From Prorocentrum cordatum (taxonomy: Eukaryota > Sar > Dinophyceae > Prorocentrales > Prorocentraceae): a stretch of 44,398 bases of DNA. Positions 40,201 through 44,398 of this stretch are shown here, piece after piece. Every line of letters begins with the position of its first letter. The stretch's first letter is position 1. The position numbers and the translations under genes are program-made. The stretch lies in contig CAUYUJ010004569.1 of assembly GCA_963575745.1 (NCBI GenBank), positions 1-44,398 of the forward strand, given 5' to 3'. A model generated the notes under the pieces. That model was given only the letters and a program-made list of their open reading frames with translations. It was not told the origin of the DNA and searched no databases.

Positions 40201-43200
40201 CACAATCTGATAGCGGCTTGGCGGCCGGCCCCAAGAACTGTAGGGCGCGAGGCTATCTGACCGCAAATCGCAATGCCAGTGTTCGGCCATAGCTGGCGTC
40301 TGCGGCAGCACTCCTGGGACGATGCCTTCGACCGCCGCCGCGGGATTTTCCCCCTCGTCTGGGCAGACAGCCACTGCCCATGCAGCCCGCTGCAGCGGCC
40401 GAATCCAAGGCTTCGTGCTCGAACCATCGGACGCCAATCGCACCGGGGACTGGGGGGTTAATTCAGCGATCGATTCAGGCTCCATGTCCAGCTCGTTTCC
40501 TTGTCCGTCGTAGAGATGCACCTCAGACGACATGGGCGGGCGAGGCAGCGAGCTATCTTCATGCGTGTGCGCAGCGCGCGTGAGAATTGGGTTCTCGGGC
40601 TCGTCGCGCGCAGCGCTGAGGGGGGAAACAGGCGCCTCAGATGCTGCGCGCGCCTCGAGAACTCGGGGAAGCGCGCAGGAATAGAGCCCGCGGTGGACTG
40701 CGTCCTGCTCGCCGCACTCACACAGCCCGCCACGCAAGTAACCTGGGCGCCTAGCACGCTCATTGGTCCGCAGTCCTCCACATCCACAGCTCTTGACTAA
40801 ATGCTTCTGAAATCGGTTTAACTTTCTGGCTTTCGGCCCCACGGCACCCCGAATCAGGAATAGAGTGGGCCTGGTTCCTTGGGGGAACCCGAGCTTCCGA
40901 GCAAAATCCAGCCCCCTCACTCTCTGCAGTCCAGCCTCCATCTGCGCTGCTAAGGGAGCAGGGGGCGTCGCATACAAATCAACTTTGAGACCTTGGTGGT
41001 CTATCCAAGGGAGCGGACCTTCAGCGTGCCAGCCAGCACGCTTCAAACTCAGGACGGCTCTGGAAATTGGCCCCTGGGACTTGTTCCAAGAGGGGCACTC
41101 GAGAGGCCTAGCCAGCTCCCTAAGTTTCAAAAGCTCAGAGCGTGAGACAAGAGATTCATCGGGGCGCCGCGAAGCGGTCCATATCCTCCGACACTATTGC
41201 ACAGCTGGGGCCATTGCAAAGCGGGCACATACGTCACCAGGCAAAACGCCCTTAGCCGCCAGCGAAACGCCACCGTGAGCAGGCCCTCCGTTGCGGGCCA
41301 TCATTCTCTCCAGGCTCAGCCACTCCGAGGAGCCAACGGCAGGAGCGATTCCTTAAGAAACCTTCTTGAACAGGGTCTCTTTGGGTCCCTTGAAACGCCT
41401 TCGGGGGGCCCGAACCTTACCATTTCGCTTCTTCATCTGAGCAACACGGCCACGCTGCTTCAGTCGTGCTCGCTGTGCATATCGTCGGGCGCCAGCATAC
41501 TCACCAATGCCAAGGTATGCGACACTTGTCTTGCACGCTGACTGGGGTAGGTACAGTGACGTGCAGACATCTCCAGCAAGCTCCTTGGATGTGGACAGGG
41601 TGGGCAGCTTATCTGGGCGCAGCTCAGCTTGCAATTTAGCGCTGGCGGCCTTGAACTGGCTCATGCCAGCGACGGCAACAGACTTGGCTATCGCGTGATC
41701 GCTGGACGAAGCGTGGAGCCGTGTGCCATCGATGTCGTTTTGGAAATCCACAAACGGTGCCAGCTCCACGAAGGTGTCGAAGGCATCGGCAGCATGGACC
41801 TCGATCGCAATGTCGCTGCAGCCGTCGCCTGCGGGCAAGCCGTGCGTGGCCACTAGTGCCATTTGGGCACGGTGCCTCCCGAGTCGGATGATCCTCGGGC
41901 ACGCCCACATGTTAACGACGAGCTTCAGCCAACAAGCTGGGGCCCCATGTCGCTGGAACTTAATGCGCAACTCCTCCAAAGGAATCGACTCATAACATGT
42001 ACTCCAGTCTGCAACAATCAGGACTCCGTACATGTGCGCGGCCTCGTTGCTCTCAGACCGCGCCGCTTGCAGCCAAGCGCAATCAGTGGCAGAACGCCCA
42101 CGGCTAGCACACCAGTAACGTCGATCAAGTCCAAAGTGCTTGTGGTCAACCATGGGCTTGCGTGCTCGCTGCCACGTTCGATATACAGCTGCGTACAATA
42201 TAATCACTATATTGCCCCCCGACGGTTTGCCTAACATCGGCATCTGGATCCAGCTCAGCTGCTGGGGCAGCATCCCGATGGCCTCCGACGCCGACAGCAG
42301 CAGCGCTAGCGTGTCGAGGCCGTCGTCGTCCAGCAACATCAGGTGCCTGGGGTGGAAGTTATCGTAGCTCGTGGCCGTCCCTGCAGGAAAGGAGTGCGCT
42401 GCCCGCCGTGGATCATCAGGCTTGAGTCGCGGACACATGGATCGATCAGGGATCCATGGTGGCAGCGCAACCTCCGAGGCATGCCACAATCGTCGATACA
42501 TCTCTACCTCCGGGGCCACGATGACCACAGGGTCGCCCGACTGAATGCCGTTTGCGACAGCGGGCGTCGGGATGGCCTTGACCTTCGTGGTGCGGTGCAG
42601 GTGGTCGCGCACCTCCGCACGAAGCCACGCGGCACCATTCAGCCCACGCGTCGTTGGAATCCCTGGCCTCGCCTTTTGTCAGCCAGGGCAACGTCGTTGG
42701 CTATGTCGTCCACAAAGGCTTGAATTTGCTGAAGGTCCATCGGTATGAAGTTGATTAGAAACCGCGCCTGAGCAACCGTCGCACCCAGACGCGGATTTAA
42801 TCCTTGCCCTGGATAGGGCGAGATGGCAAACGTGGCGATCTCCTCCGAACACGTCATCATGGAATCATTCTTGCCACACAATGCTTGAATTGTAAAGATG
42901 GCGTTATGAAAACACTGCCAGCCGTGAGAAATACTTTGAACATCATTGCTGTTTTTGGTCGGGTAGGAAACGTTTACCCATCGTGGCTCCAAGTTCCTCG
43001 CATAGGCTCCTGGCTCGCGCAGCTCCACTCCCGTGTTCTGCGCTATGTACTCAGGGAGGAGGGAAGAGGGAGGAGGGAGGAGGGAAGAGGGAGGAGGGAG
43101 AAGGGAGGAGGGAGGAGGAGGATGAGGAGGGAGGAGGAGGAGGAGGGAGGAGGAGGAGGGACGAGGAGGAGAAGAAGAAGGAGGCCCAGACGAGAGGGAC

Positions 43201-43440
43201 CAAGACGGCACGGTCACCCTCTTCCGGGGCTGCGCGCGGCTCTCTCGCGCCTCGGACTTGGGCCCTCCCCGGCCCCCGGCGCACGCGCACGCCCCGGCGC
43301 GAATGCTGGCGGCGCTCCAGGGGGCAGCGCCAAGGACGCCGCCCAGAAGAGGGTCGCAGGCCGATCCCACGAGCTCGCGCGAAGCCCTGGAAACCTGGAG
43401 ACCGTTTGTTGTTGTTGTTGTTGTTGTTGTTGCTGCTGCT

Positions 43441-43479
<39 letters not shown>

Positions 43480-43538
43480 GCTGCTGCTGTTGTTGTTGTT
43501 GTTGTTGTTGGTGTTGGTGTTGTTGTTGTTGGTGTTGG

Positions 43539-43582
<44 letters not shown>

Positions 43583-44113
43583 GAATCGGCGATCGCCCCG
43601 GTTATCTTGAGGAGGGGGGGGCGGAAAGGGGGTCGGCCGATAACCTAACCCTCGCGCGGTGGGCACCCCTGCATATGCCCGCGCCCCACCACCCTGGACC
43701 TGCACAGCTGGCAAGGTTCGGTTATCCTGAGGGGGGGGGAGGGGGGGCAAGCCCGATAACCCGGGTGGTCGCCGGTCCCCAAAAAACACTCCCCTGCGTG
43801 TCGTGCCGCGCCTTGTTATCCGACCACCGCAGGCGCCCACAGACTCGGATCGATGAGTCGGATCGGCGATTGAGAGGGATCGGGTCGAAGGACATCGGCA
43901 GCCGAGCCGGGAAAAGTCGAATCGGCGGGTATCGGCAGGTTAGTAGGCCTCCACTGAGGAATCGGCATCCAAATCGGAATCTGAAGTCGAATCCAATCGG
44001 TACCGGAGGCCACCGAAATCGAATCGAATCGAATCGGGAGACTCGGCATGAGCCCTGCGACCGTGGTCATGGTCATCATGACCCAGTAGGCATCCTCGAT
44101 GTAGTGCTCCCAC
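19279..44113 (-). CDS. Voltage-gated-type potassium channel with cyclic-nucleotide-binding domain (whole gene, 5' partial)
   Basis: Ten minus-strand exons join in frame: 44113-44062, 37707-37615, 36803-36759, 35432-35311, 34313-34190, 33030-32968, 29968-29852, 20860-20732, 19676-19582 and 19417-19279. They encode the pore helix (AYWVMMTMTT), filter (VGYGDI), S6 (LFSIVAMLTAPLFFGTI), C-linker (about 95 residues), a CNBD (FLPGD-like CLPGDLVVDEG ... VFVLRGRLLV ... WFGEASLFFADRVRTA ... SELAVL) and a short tail. The TTVGYGD filter is that of a K+-selective pore. The family (EAG/CNG/HCN/plant Shaker) acts as plasma- or organelle-membrane tetramers. S1-S5 lie outside the window. Introns range from 164 to 8,991 bases and hold two LINEs and nine introners. 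The frame is open throughout, so the gene looks intact. Confidence 0.8.
19418..19581 (-). mobile_element. Introner-like element, copy 1 (occupies a whole intron)
   Basis: A 164-base intron between two in-phase channel exons. On the gene strand it opens GCTTGATTCGGGCATGTCCC and closes GGCCATGCCCAACCTAACCA plus CAG. These ends are the family's terminal inverted repeats. ACAG|GC flanks both sides as a short direct repeat. The element therefore supplies both splice sites, with a GC donor. Confidence 0.8.
19582..19676 (-). CDS. Channel exon: CNBD C-terminal helix
   Basis: It encodes VVCKFPRLLRRHRSIEQALH, SGALALKELAY plus two bases. The E/K-V-x-x-x-F-P-x-L position follows the cassette as in other CNBDs. 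The acceptor is GACAAG|GTG; ACAAGGTG is repeated at the upstream donor. The donor is TACAG|GCTTG (GC). Confidence 0.75.
20167..20341. mobile_element. MITE-like inverted-repeat element
   Basis: Left end TATAGTCCTACCACGATATG and the reverse complement of the right end (CTATAGCCCTACCAGAACAA) match imperfectly over about 33 bases. The interior is AT-rich with several AATGTTCTTA/TTCTTAGAACATT blocks. It sits in the intron before the exon at 19676 and is unrelated to the introner family. Confidence 0.6.
20518..20714 (-). mobile_element. Introner-like element, copy 2
   Basis: Plus-strand ends GTCGGGCGTGTCCCCCCACA and GTGGAGGGACTGGCCCGACT, with the shared interior CCCCCAGACTAT. It starts 18 bases inside the donor of intron 8. 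It contains a TATA-type dinucleotide run (20587-20628). Confidence 0.7.
20732..20860 (-). CDS. Channel exon: phosphate-binding cassette of the CNBD
   Basis: Forty-three codons: VDLMAGAWFGEASLFFADRV, RTAAAGAVADSELAVLGASA, YHK. FGE-x-x-L...R-T-A corresponds to the phosphate-binding cassette FGE(x)AL...R-A-A. Gly, Glu and an Arg are retained, so nucleotide binding is possible but not shown. The acceptor is GCCCAG|GTG and the donor CACAAG|GTGCAG. Confidence 0.85.
21606..21731 (-). mobile_element. Introner-like element, copy 3
   Basis: Ends ATCGGGCATGTCGCCCTACA and GGGGGACGCGCCCGACTTA (plus strand). A short copy in the 9-kb intron. Confidence 0.65.
21880..21972. repeat. (CCT)n microsatellite
   Basis: CTCCTCCTC run in the 9-kb channel intron. 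Confidence 0.85.
22345..22563 (-). mobile_element. Introner-like element, copy 4, tandemly duplicated half
   Basis: The right half of the element is present twice: CAAGAACACCAGAACA...CCATGTTTGTACTATTTTTT...CATTCCTC occurs at about 22355-22455 and again at about 22463-22560. Only the second copy ends in the full GAGGGACGGGCCCGACTT terminus. The left terminus is missing. Confidence 0.6.
23632..23790. repeat. (GA)n microsatellite
   Basis: GAGAGA runs at 23638-23682 and beyond, directly after the 3' end of LINE B on the gene strand. Confidence 0.85.
23821..24201 (-). pseudogene. Post-RT C-terminal domain of LINE B
   Basis: It reads SAILLQRQLNYYRKFARGLP, FEISPRRWNVRRRRGRPSRQ, WGHYIYARALNVAGGDADRL and HWEAAVMHYRRLV. 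R-R-R-G-R-P-x-x-x-W is a typical post-RT motif of LINEs. The stop is TAG at 23821. Confidence 0.65.
24374..25170 (-). pseudogene. Reverse transcriptase of LINE B, active site destroyed
   Basis: Palm motifs: EAFDRVKPDGFIRALRQF (motif A, AFD present), AGIAQGCRLSPQLFVIAVHV (GxxQGxxLSPxLF, motif B). The frame then shifts, and where YxDD is expected the continuing frame gives RPQDAYLIARGMLRASDALL. The double aspartate is lost. LDIIAGIGMALVSELGASNT follows in the position after the active site. Confidence 0.7.
25522..26546 (-). pseudogene. Endonuclease of LINE B
   Basis: N-terminal piece AFWNVEGIANSSPRKFPKLI, SAVLCLQETNCGG (N and E active-site positions of the EEP fold) at 26546-26380. C-terminal piece MANLFFDAPAEAT, DLDVVVESRWLSNARDIRTD and ALQSHNFVCFGDLN at 26020-25780. 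The middle is in other frames. The terminal SDH reads QSH. Confidence 0.6.
26869..27489 (-). pseudogene. ORF1-like protein of LINE B (RRM-like fold)
   Basis: A 206-codon frame with a helical region (LRSAIGDISRRVTALETQP) and a block NAVVGGLGDFSSVGKATDFL, KQQLGRIKPPAHIDTFTEGE, FNSILIIRFHSNAAQDAFVN. The VVGGLG...A...L...D-x-F...F-N-x-x-x-I-R-F pattern is that of the RNA-binding ORF1-type domain in dinoflagellate LINEs as I recall it. It ends at TGA at 26869, before the endonuclease. Confidence 0.6.
27900..27920 (-). other. Dinoflagellate spliced-leader relict
   Basis: On the minus strand it reads T then CCGTAGCCATTTTGGCTCAA, identical to the first 20 bases of the dinoflagellate spliced leader (CCGTAGCC...CTCAAG, established). 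The next base is A, not G. No GT donor or Sm-like site follows, so it is not a leader RNA gene. It sits at the 5' edge of LINE B. Confidence 0.85.
27925..28145. repeat. GAGAAGG / CCTTCTC inverted repeats
   Basis: Several GAGAAGG and CCTTCTC motifs in opposite orientation directly upstream of LINE B, able to pair. No gene. Confidence 0.5.
28290..28510. repeat. Degenerate GATCTCACCATC minisatellite
   Basis: About fifteen imperfect copies of ATCGATCTCAC/CCATCGATC. Confidence 0.65.
28525..28765. repeat. Degenerate ACACCATCGGG minisatellite
   Basis: Imperfect repeats of GGACACCATCAGGACACCAT type with unit about 15-20 bases. Translations across it in either strand are repeat artefacts. Confidence 0.65.
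28978..29275. repeat. Compound (CCT)n, (CAT)n, (CTG)n and poly-C tract
   Basis: Successive CTC, ATC, CTGCTC and TCC runs ending in poly-C. Intron DNA. Confidence 0.85.
29625..29845. repeat. (GAC)n/(ACG)n tract next to a channel exon
   Basis: GACGACGAC runs begin immediately beyond the GT donor at 29851, so the intron starts in simple-sequence DNA. Confidence 0.8.
29852..29968 (-). CDS. Channel exon: CNBD strands 2-4
   Basis: It encodes EVVFVLRGRLLVRCSQDADD, SLLDAGDPADAPSRGDLRE. V-F-V-L-R-G-x-L-x-V is the CNBD core. The acceptor is GGACAG|GAG and the donor GGGAG|GTGGAC. AGGTGGAC is repeated exactly at the next acceptor. Confidence 0.8.
30002..30144 (-). mobile_element. Introner-like element, copy 5
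   Basis: Plus-strand ends GGTTGGGCATGTCCTCCCAT and CCGTAGAGGGACACGCCCGA plus CT. It lies 33 bases inside the acceptor of intron 6. Confidence 0.7.
30657..30792. repeat. Long inverted repeat (hairpin, MITE-like)
   Basis: The left arm (CCACTGCTCCCTGGCCAGGC...GAACCCAG) pairs with the right arm (CTTGGGTTCCGGATGGACCT...GAGCAGTGG) over about 55 bases with scattered mismatches. Confidence 0.65.
31368..31505. repeat. (TGG)n microsatellite
   Basis: About 40 GGT/TGG units with one TGC block. The adjoining 31540-31690 has two to three copies of a degenerate unit containing AATGAGGCC. Confidence 0.9.
31799..31898. other. Assembly gap (100 N)
   Basis: One hundred N bases, a standard placeholder. Sequence and distance in channel intron 6 are unknown here. 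Confidence 0.99.
32037..32193 (-). mobile_element. Introner-like element, copy 6
   Basis: Ends GGTCGGGCGTGTCCCCCTAC and AGAAGAGGGACATGCCCGAC, interior AATCGTCCCCAGACTATT. Near-consensus copy in intron 6. Confidence 0.8.
32743..32921. repeat. Two tandem hairpins of CAACACGCACCCATACCCAT type
   Basis: ACAACACGCACCCATACCCA at 32749 pairs with ATGGGTGCGTGTTGTC at about 32788-32802. A second pair, CAACTCGCACCCATACCCAT and ATGGATATGGGTGTGAGTTG, follows at about 32850-32921. It ends about 45 bases inside the donor of intron 6. Confidence 0.65.
32968..33030 (-). CDS. Channel exon: CNBD first strands (PGD motif)
   Basis: Twenty-one codons: VHTFVSCLPGDLVV, DEGQLMQ. It matches the xLPGDxVIxEG start of cyclic-nucleotide-binding folds. 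The acceptor is GGCGCAG|GTG; the donor ATGCAG|GATGCG is of GA type. Confidence 0.75.
33300..33453 (-). mobile_element. Introner-like element, copy 7
   Basis: Ends AGGTCGGGCATGTCCCCCTA and TGTAGAGGGACGCGCCCGCC, interior AAATCGTCCACAGACTATT. Lies in intron 5. Confidence 0.8.
33925..34127. repeat. GGCGATGCATCGGCGAT inverted-repeat element, copy 1
   Basis: It starts GTAGATGGGGTC, ends CTCCGACCCCATCC, and is filled with CGATGCATCGGCG and CGACGTCGGCG palindromes. A second copy lies at 38627-38845. MITE-like, distinct from the introner family. Confidence 0.6.
34190..34313 (-). CDS. Channel exon: C-linker end and first CNBD helix
   Basis: It encodes PELFARLSPAIQRELSLELL, RSTVLRFPLFRDVQHSFIAE and L. 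The L-x-x-x-L-R-x-E-L-x-x...V..-F-P-L-F pattern is canonical. The acceptor is GATAG|GCCCGAG; the donor GAGCTG|GCGCGC (GC) joins to VHTFVSC in phase. Confidence 0.8.
34322..34476 (-). mobile_element. Introner-like element, copy 8
   Basis: Ends GGGTCGGGCATGCCCCCCTA and TGTAGAGGGACACGCCCGAC, interior AATCGTCCCCAGACTATT. Only eight bases separate it from the acceptor of intron 4, so its terminus provides the context of that splice site. Confidence 0.8.
34669..34831 (-). mobile_element. Introner-like element, copy 9
   Basis: Ends AGGTCGGGCATGTCCTCCTA and TATAGAGGGACACGCCCGAC plus TTAG, interior GCGTCCCCAGACTT. It lies in the same intron as copy 8. Confidence 0.8.
35137..35272. repeat. Inverted-repeat element with 35-base arms
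   Basis: TTGGCGCTCCGCTCGGGTTT...TCTGCGCTGGA pairs with TCCAGCGCGGATCCAAGAAA...CGGAGCGCCAA. Related GC-rich inverted sequences occur at 34510-34640 and 37296-37440. It ends about 40 bases beyond the donor at 35310. Confidence 0.65.
35311..35432 (-). CDS. Channel exon: C-linker helices A-B
   Basis: It encodes VEAQLEEAARFTRRRGMSLE, LQKRVEHNLRYQIGVERSLM plus two bases. R-R-x-x-S-x-x-L-Q-x-R-V-x-x-x-L-R-Y is the C-linker pattern of CNBD channels. The acceptor is CCAGAG|GTG and the donor GATGAG|GCACGAG (GC). Confidence 0.8.
36003..36350. repeat. Imperfect tandem duplication in channel intron 3
   Basis: The block ATGCTGGGGAAACCAAAAGG...CTCTCCTGG...AATCCAGCGGTGGCGA...AGGAGGCCCAAAAA occurs at 36003-36125 and again at about 36228-36345. 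A weaker relative is near 33840-33910. No coding role seen. Confidence 0.6.
36759..36803 (-). CDS. Channel exon: end of S6 / start of C-linker
   Basis: Fifteen codons, VSLLTHLTRQFFDDE. The next intron uses a GC donor (GACGAG|GCCCTC). The 5' junction has no AG acceptor (CGGCCATC|GTG); it lies directly after an inverted repeat that pairs with the upstream exon's end. Confidence 0.7.
37009..37224. repeat. (TCC)n(CTCATC)n(ATC)n microsatellite
   Basis: Three successive repeat phases inside the non-canonical intron 36804-37614. Long poly-Asp and poly-His ORFs here are artefacts. Confidence 0.9.
37615..37707 (-). CDS. Channel exon: selectivity filter and S6
   Basis: Thirty-one codons: VGYGDIAARGPRSQLFSIVA then MLTAPLFFGTI. 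VGYGD is the K+ selectivity filter; the hydrophobic stretch is S6. The acceptor is TTCGCAG|GTG. The 3' junction at ACCATC|CAGGGG is non-canonical, set by continuity of FGTI with VSLLTHLTR. Reading on gives a TGA after QGSKH. Confidence 0.85.
37928..38110. repeat. (GGA)n microsatellite
   Basis: Purine-only run in channel intron 1. Confidence 0.85.
38171..38612. repeat. Direct duplication of about 110 bases
   Basis: GAGGTGTCCCAGAGCTCTTG...GAAGCTCGTCGGGGAAA...TATTGCTTTAC at 38171-38275 recurs as AATGTCCCTGAGAACTTGTT...GAAAGCTCGTTGGGGAAA...TATTGTTTTAC at about 38505-38600. Between them, ACTCGGGTACGGAA also recurs. Unknown element. Confidence 0.55.
38627..38845. repeat. GGCGATGCATCGGCGAT inverted-repeat element, copy 2
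   Basis: It starts with a doubled TAGATGGGGTCGGAG and contains CATCGGCGATGCATC palindromes as at 33925-34127. Intron 1 of the channel gene. Confidence 0.6.
39040..39235. repeat. (GGA)n tract and GGAACGGAACGGAAGACCCG repeats
   Basis: Purine run followed by three copies of ACGGAAGACCCGAAGGGG-type units, just beyond the 3' end of LINE C. Confidence 0.75.
39336..41130 (-). pseudogene. Thumb, RNase H and C-terminal zinc-binding region of LINE C
   Basis: From 41130: GWHAEGPLPWIDHQGLKVDL, CGCGGLRTNERARRPGYLRG, GLCECGEQDAVHRGLYSCAL (CxCG...D..H...C zinc pattern), VRLASDGSSTKPWIRPLQRA, AWAVAV (RNase H first strands with DG). Near 40290 the frame shifts to GQIASRPTVLGAGRQA, RRARVHRDESEIQG, FAIANAAADRYAKQGLSVHP (C-terminal RNase H: HRD, N-AAD-YA) and ILCLRCGGWSQGRGLKLGRQ, C. 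The stop is at 39336. Confidence 0.7.
41353..42612 (-). pseudogene. Reverse transcriptase of LINE C, YIDD replaced by DIDG
   Basis: A 419-codon frame: AGTATSYDNFHPRHLMLLDD, LLLSASEAIGMLPQQLSWIQ, MPMLGKPSGG, VYRTWQRARKP, GVLIVADWSTCYESIPLEEL (motif A), GLPAGDGCSDIAIEVHAADA (motif B), FVDFQNDIDGTRLHASSSDH (motif C). Two substitutions have changed the catalytic tetrad to DIDG. It ends in FKKVS and TAA, but the same frame continues after the stop for hundreds of codons. Confidence 0.75.
42639..43045 (-). pseudogene. Pre-RT segment of LINE C
   Basis: It reads SYPTKNSNDVQSISHGWQCF, HNAIFTIQALCGKND, ARFLINFIPMDLQQIQAFVD and DIANDVALADKRRGQGFQRR, then the frame shifts near 42660 into GAAWLRAEVRDHLHRT of the RT frame. 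Confidence 0.5.
43050..43180. repeat. (GGA)n microsatellite at the 5' edge of LINE C
   Basis: GGGAGGAGGGA runs where the LINE coding sequence stops. Confidence 0.85.
43405..43580. repeat. (TTG)n/(TGC)n microsatellite
   Basis: About 55 triplets, reading poly-Gln on the gene strand, but without any flanking exon. It is intron DNA. Confidence 0.9.
43604..43812. repeat. Repeated GGTTATC hairpins
   Basis: CGGTTATCTTGAGG...GGCCGATAACC at 43607-43653 and CGGTTATCCTGAGG...CCCGATAACCCGGG at 43719-43766 are two related hairpins 110 bases apart, with a third half (TTGTTATCCGACC) at 43812. Confidence 0.55.
43840..44050. repeat. Degenerate (AATCG)n repeat
   Basis: GAATCGAATCGAATCGG and ATCGGC-rich stretch next to the donor of channel intron 1. 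Confidence 0.6.
44062..44113 (-). CDS. Channel exon: pore helix
   Basis: After GTCTCAG it reads G then WEHYIEDAYWVMMTMTT. Y-x-x-A-x-Y-W-x-x-x-T-M-T-T is the pore-helix pattern of EAG/CNG-like channels. The donor is ACCACG|GTCGCA. The exon stops exactly before the filter valine. Confidence 0.8.
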
Positions 44114-44398
44114 CTGAGACGGAACGATTCGTGTTGGGTCGATTTCCCACCACCACTACCATATGTAGGACGGGTGAGAAGGGCGGATGAAGAGGTACTC
44201 CTCCTCCTCCTCCGCCTCCGCCACCTCCTCTCATCCTCCTCCACCTCCTCCTGCTCGGCGCCGTCGATCAAAACCAGGGGGACCCCCCTCCTGCCCAACC
44301 CCCCCCCCTCCCGAACCCCCCCCTCTCCCAGGGGGGGGGGCCCCCCCCCCTCCCGCGGAGCCGGCGCCGGCGGCCGCCAACAGCGCCGACGGCGGGGA
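44114..44398. other. Upstream intron of the channel gene
   Basis: (TCC)n and G/C homopolymer runs. No S5 exon is recognisable, so the upstream channel exons lie beyond the window. Confidence 0.55.

Larger units (their letters stand above)
39240..43045 (-). mobile_element. Decayed, 5'-truncated LINE C (RT plus RNase H) in channel intron 1
   Basis: On the minus strand: pre-RT segment (43045-42639), RT (42612-41353), thumb and zinc-binding region (about 41350-40690), RNase H (about 40560-39990) and a C-terminal zinc-binding domain (to 39336). No endonuclease is present; the 5' end abuts a (GGA)n tract, as expected for 5' truncation in target-primed reverse transcription. A TTTTGTTTTGTTTTAAG tail lies at about 39263-39240 on the gene strand. 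Two in-frame stops, two frameshifts and a mutated active site make it inactive. Confidence 0.75.

Noticed and set aside
43405-43580. Poly-glutamine protein segment
   Set aside because: Pure TTG/TGC microsatellite in an intron without flanking coding sequence.

Overview
The window is nuclear DNA of a dinoflagellate. Evidence seen in the sequence: short exons of 45 to 230 bases separated by long repeat-filled introns, many GC and a few GA splice donors, all recognisable genes on one strand (minus), long simple-sequence tracts, lysine/alanine-rich proteins of dinoflagellate type, decayed LINE retrotransposons with dinoflagellate-type C-terminal domains, and a 20-base copy of the dinoflagellate spliced leader. 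The GC-rich exons and abundant inverted-repeat introners would suit Prorocentrum (P. cordatum-like). Polarella or a Symbiodiniaceae species cannot be excluded.

Layout on the minus strand, reading from high to low coordinates. (1) 44113 to about 19279: a potassium channel gene of the six-TM, cyclic-nucleotide-binding-domain (EAG/CNG/HCN-like) type, its 5' end outside the window. Ten exons could be joined in frame: pore helix, selectivity filter VGYGD, S6, C-linker, CNBD and a short tail. Its introns carry two decayed LINEs (39.2-43.0 kb and 23.8-27.9 kb), at least nine copies of a 120-200 bp inverted-repeat introner-like element, other hairpin repeats and a 100-base assembly gap (31799-31898). 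(2) 14.4-18.6 kb: a third decayed LINE with an endonuclease and a zinc-finger tail. (3) 12421 to 4670: exons probably of one gene, including a methyltransferase-fold-like domain, a Gln/His/Tyr repeat and a Lys/Ala-rich C-terminus; it may be two genes. (4) 3231 to about 294: an eight-exon gene of a dinoflagellate family of unknown function, with a basic N-terminus and an RG-rich segment.

The most notable signals concern intron origin and retroposition. One channel intron (19418-19581) is exactly one introner copy. All nine copies have the same orientation relative to the gene. One intron (36804-37614) has no GT/GC/GA donor and no AG acceptor but is bounded by 14-base inverted repeats and a CCATC duplication. 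Many introns have direct repeats spanning both splice sites. A spliced-leader relict marks the 5' edge of the LINE in the 9-kb intron, and two weaker leader-like sequences lie just upstream of exons in gene (3). No plus-strand gene, rRNA, tRNA or CRISPR array was recognised.
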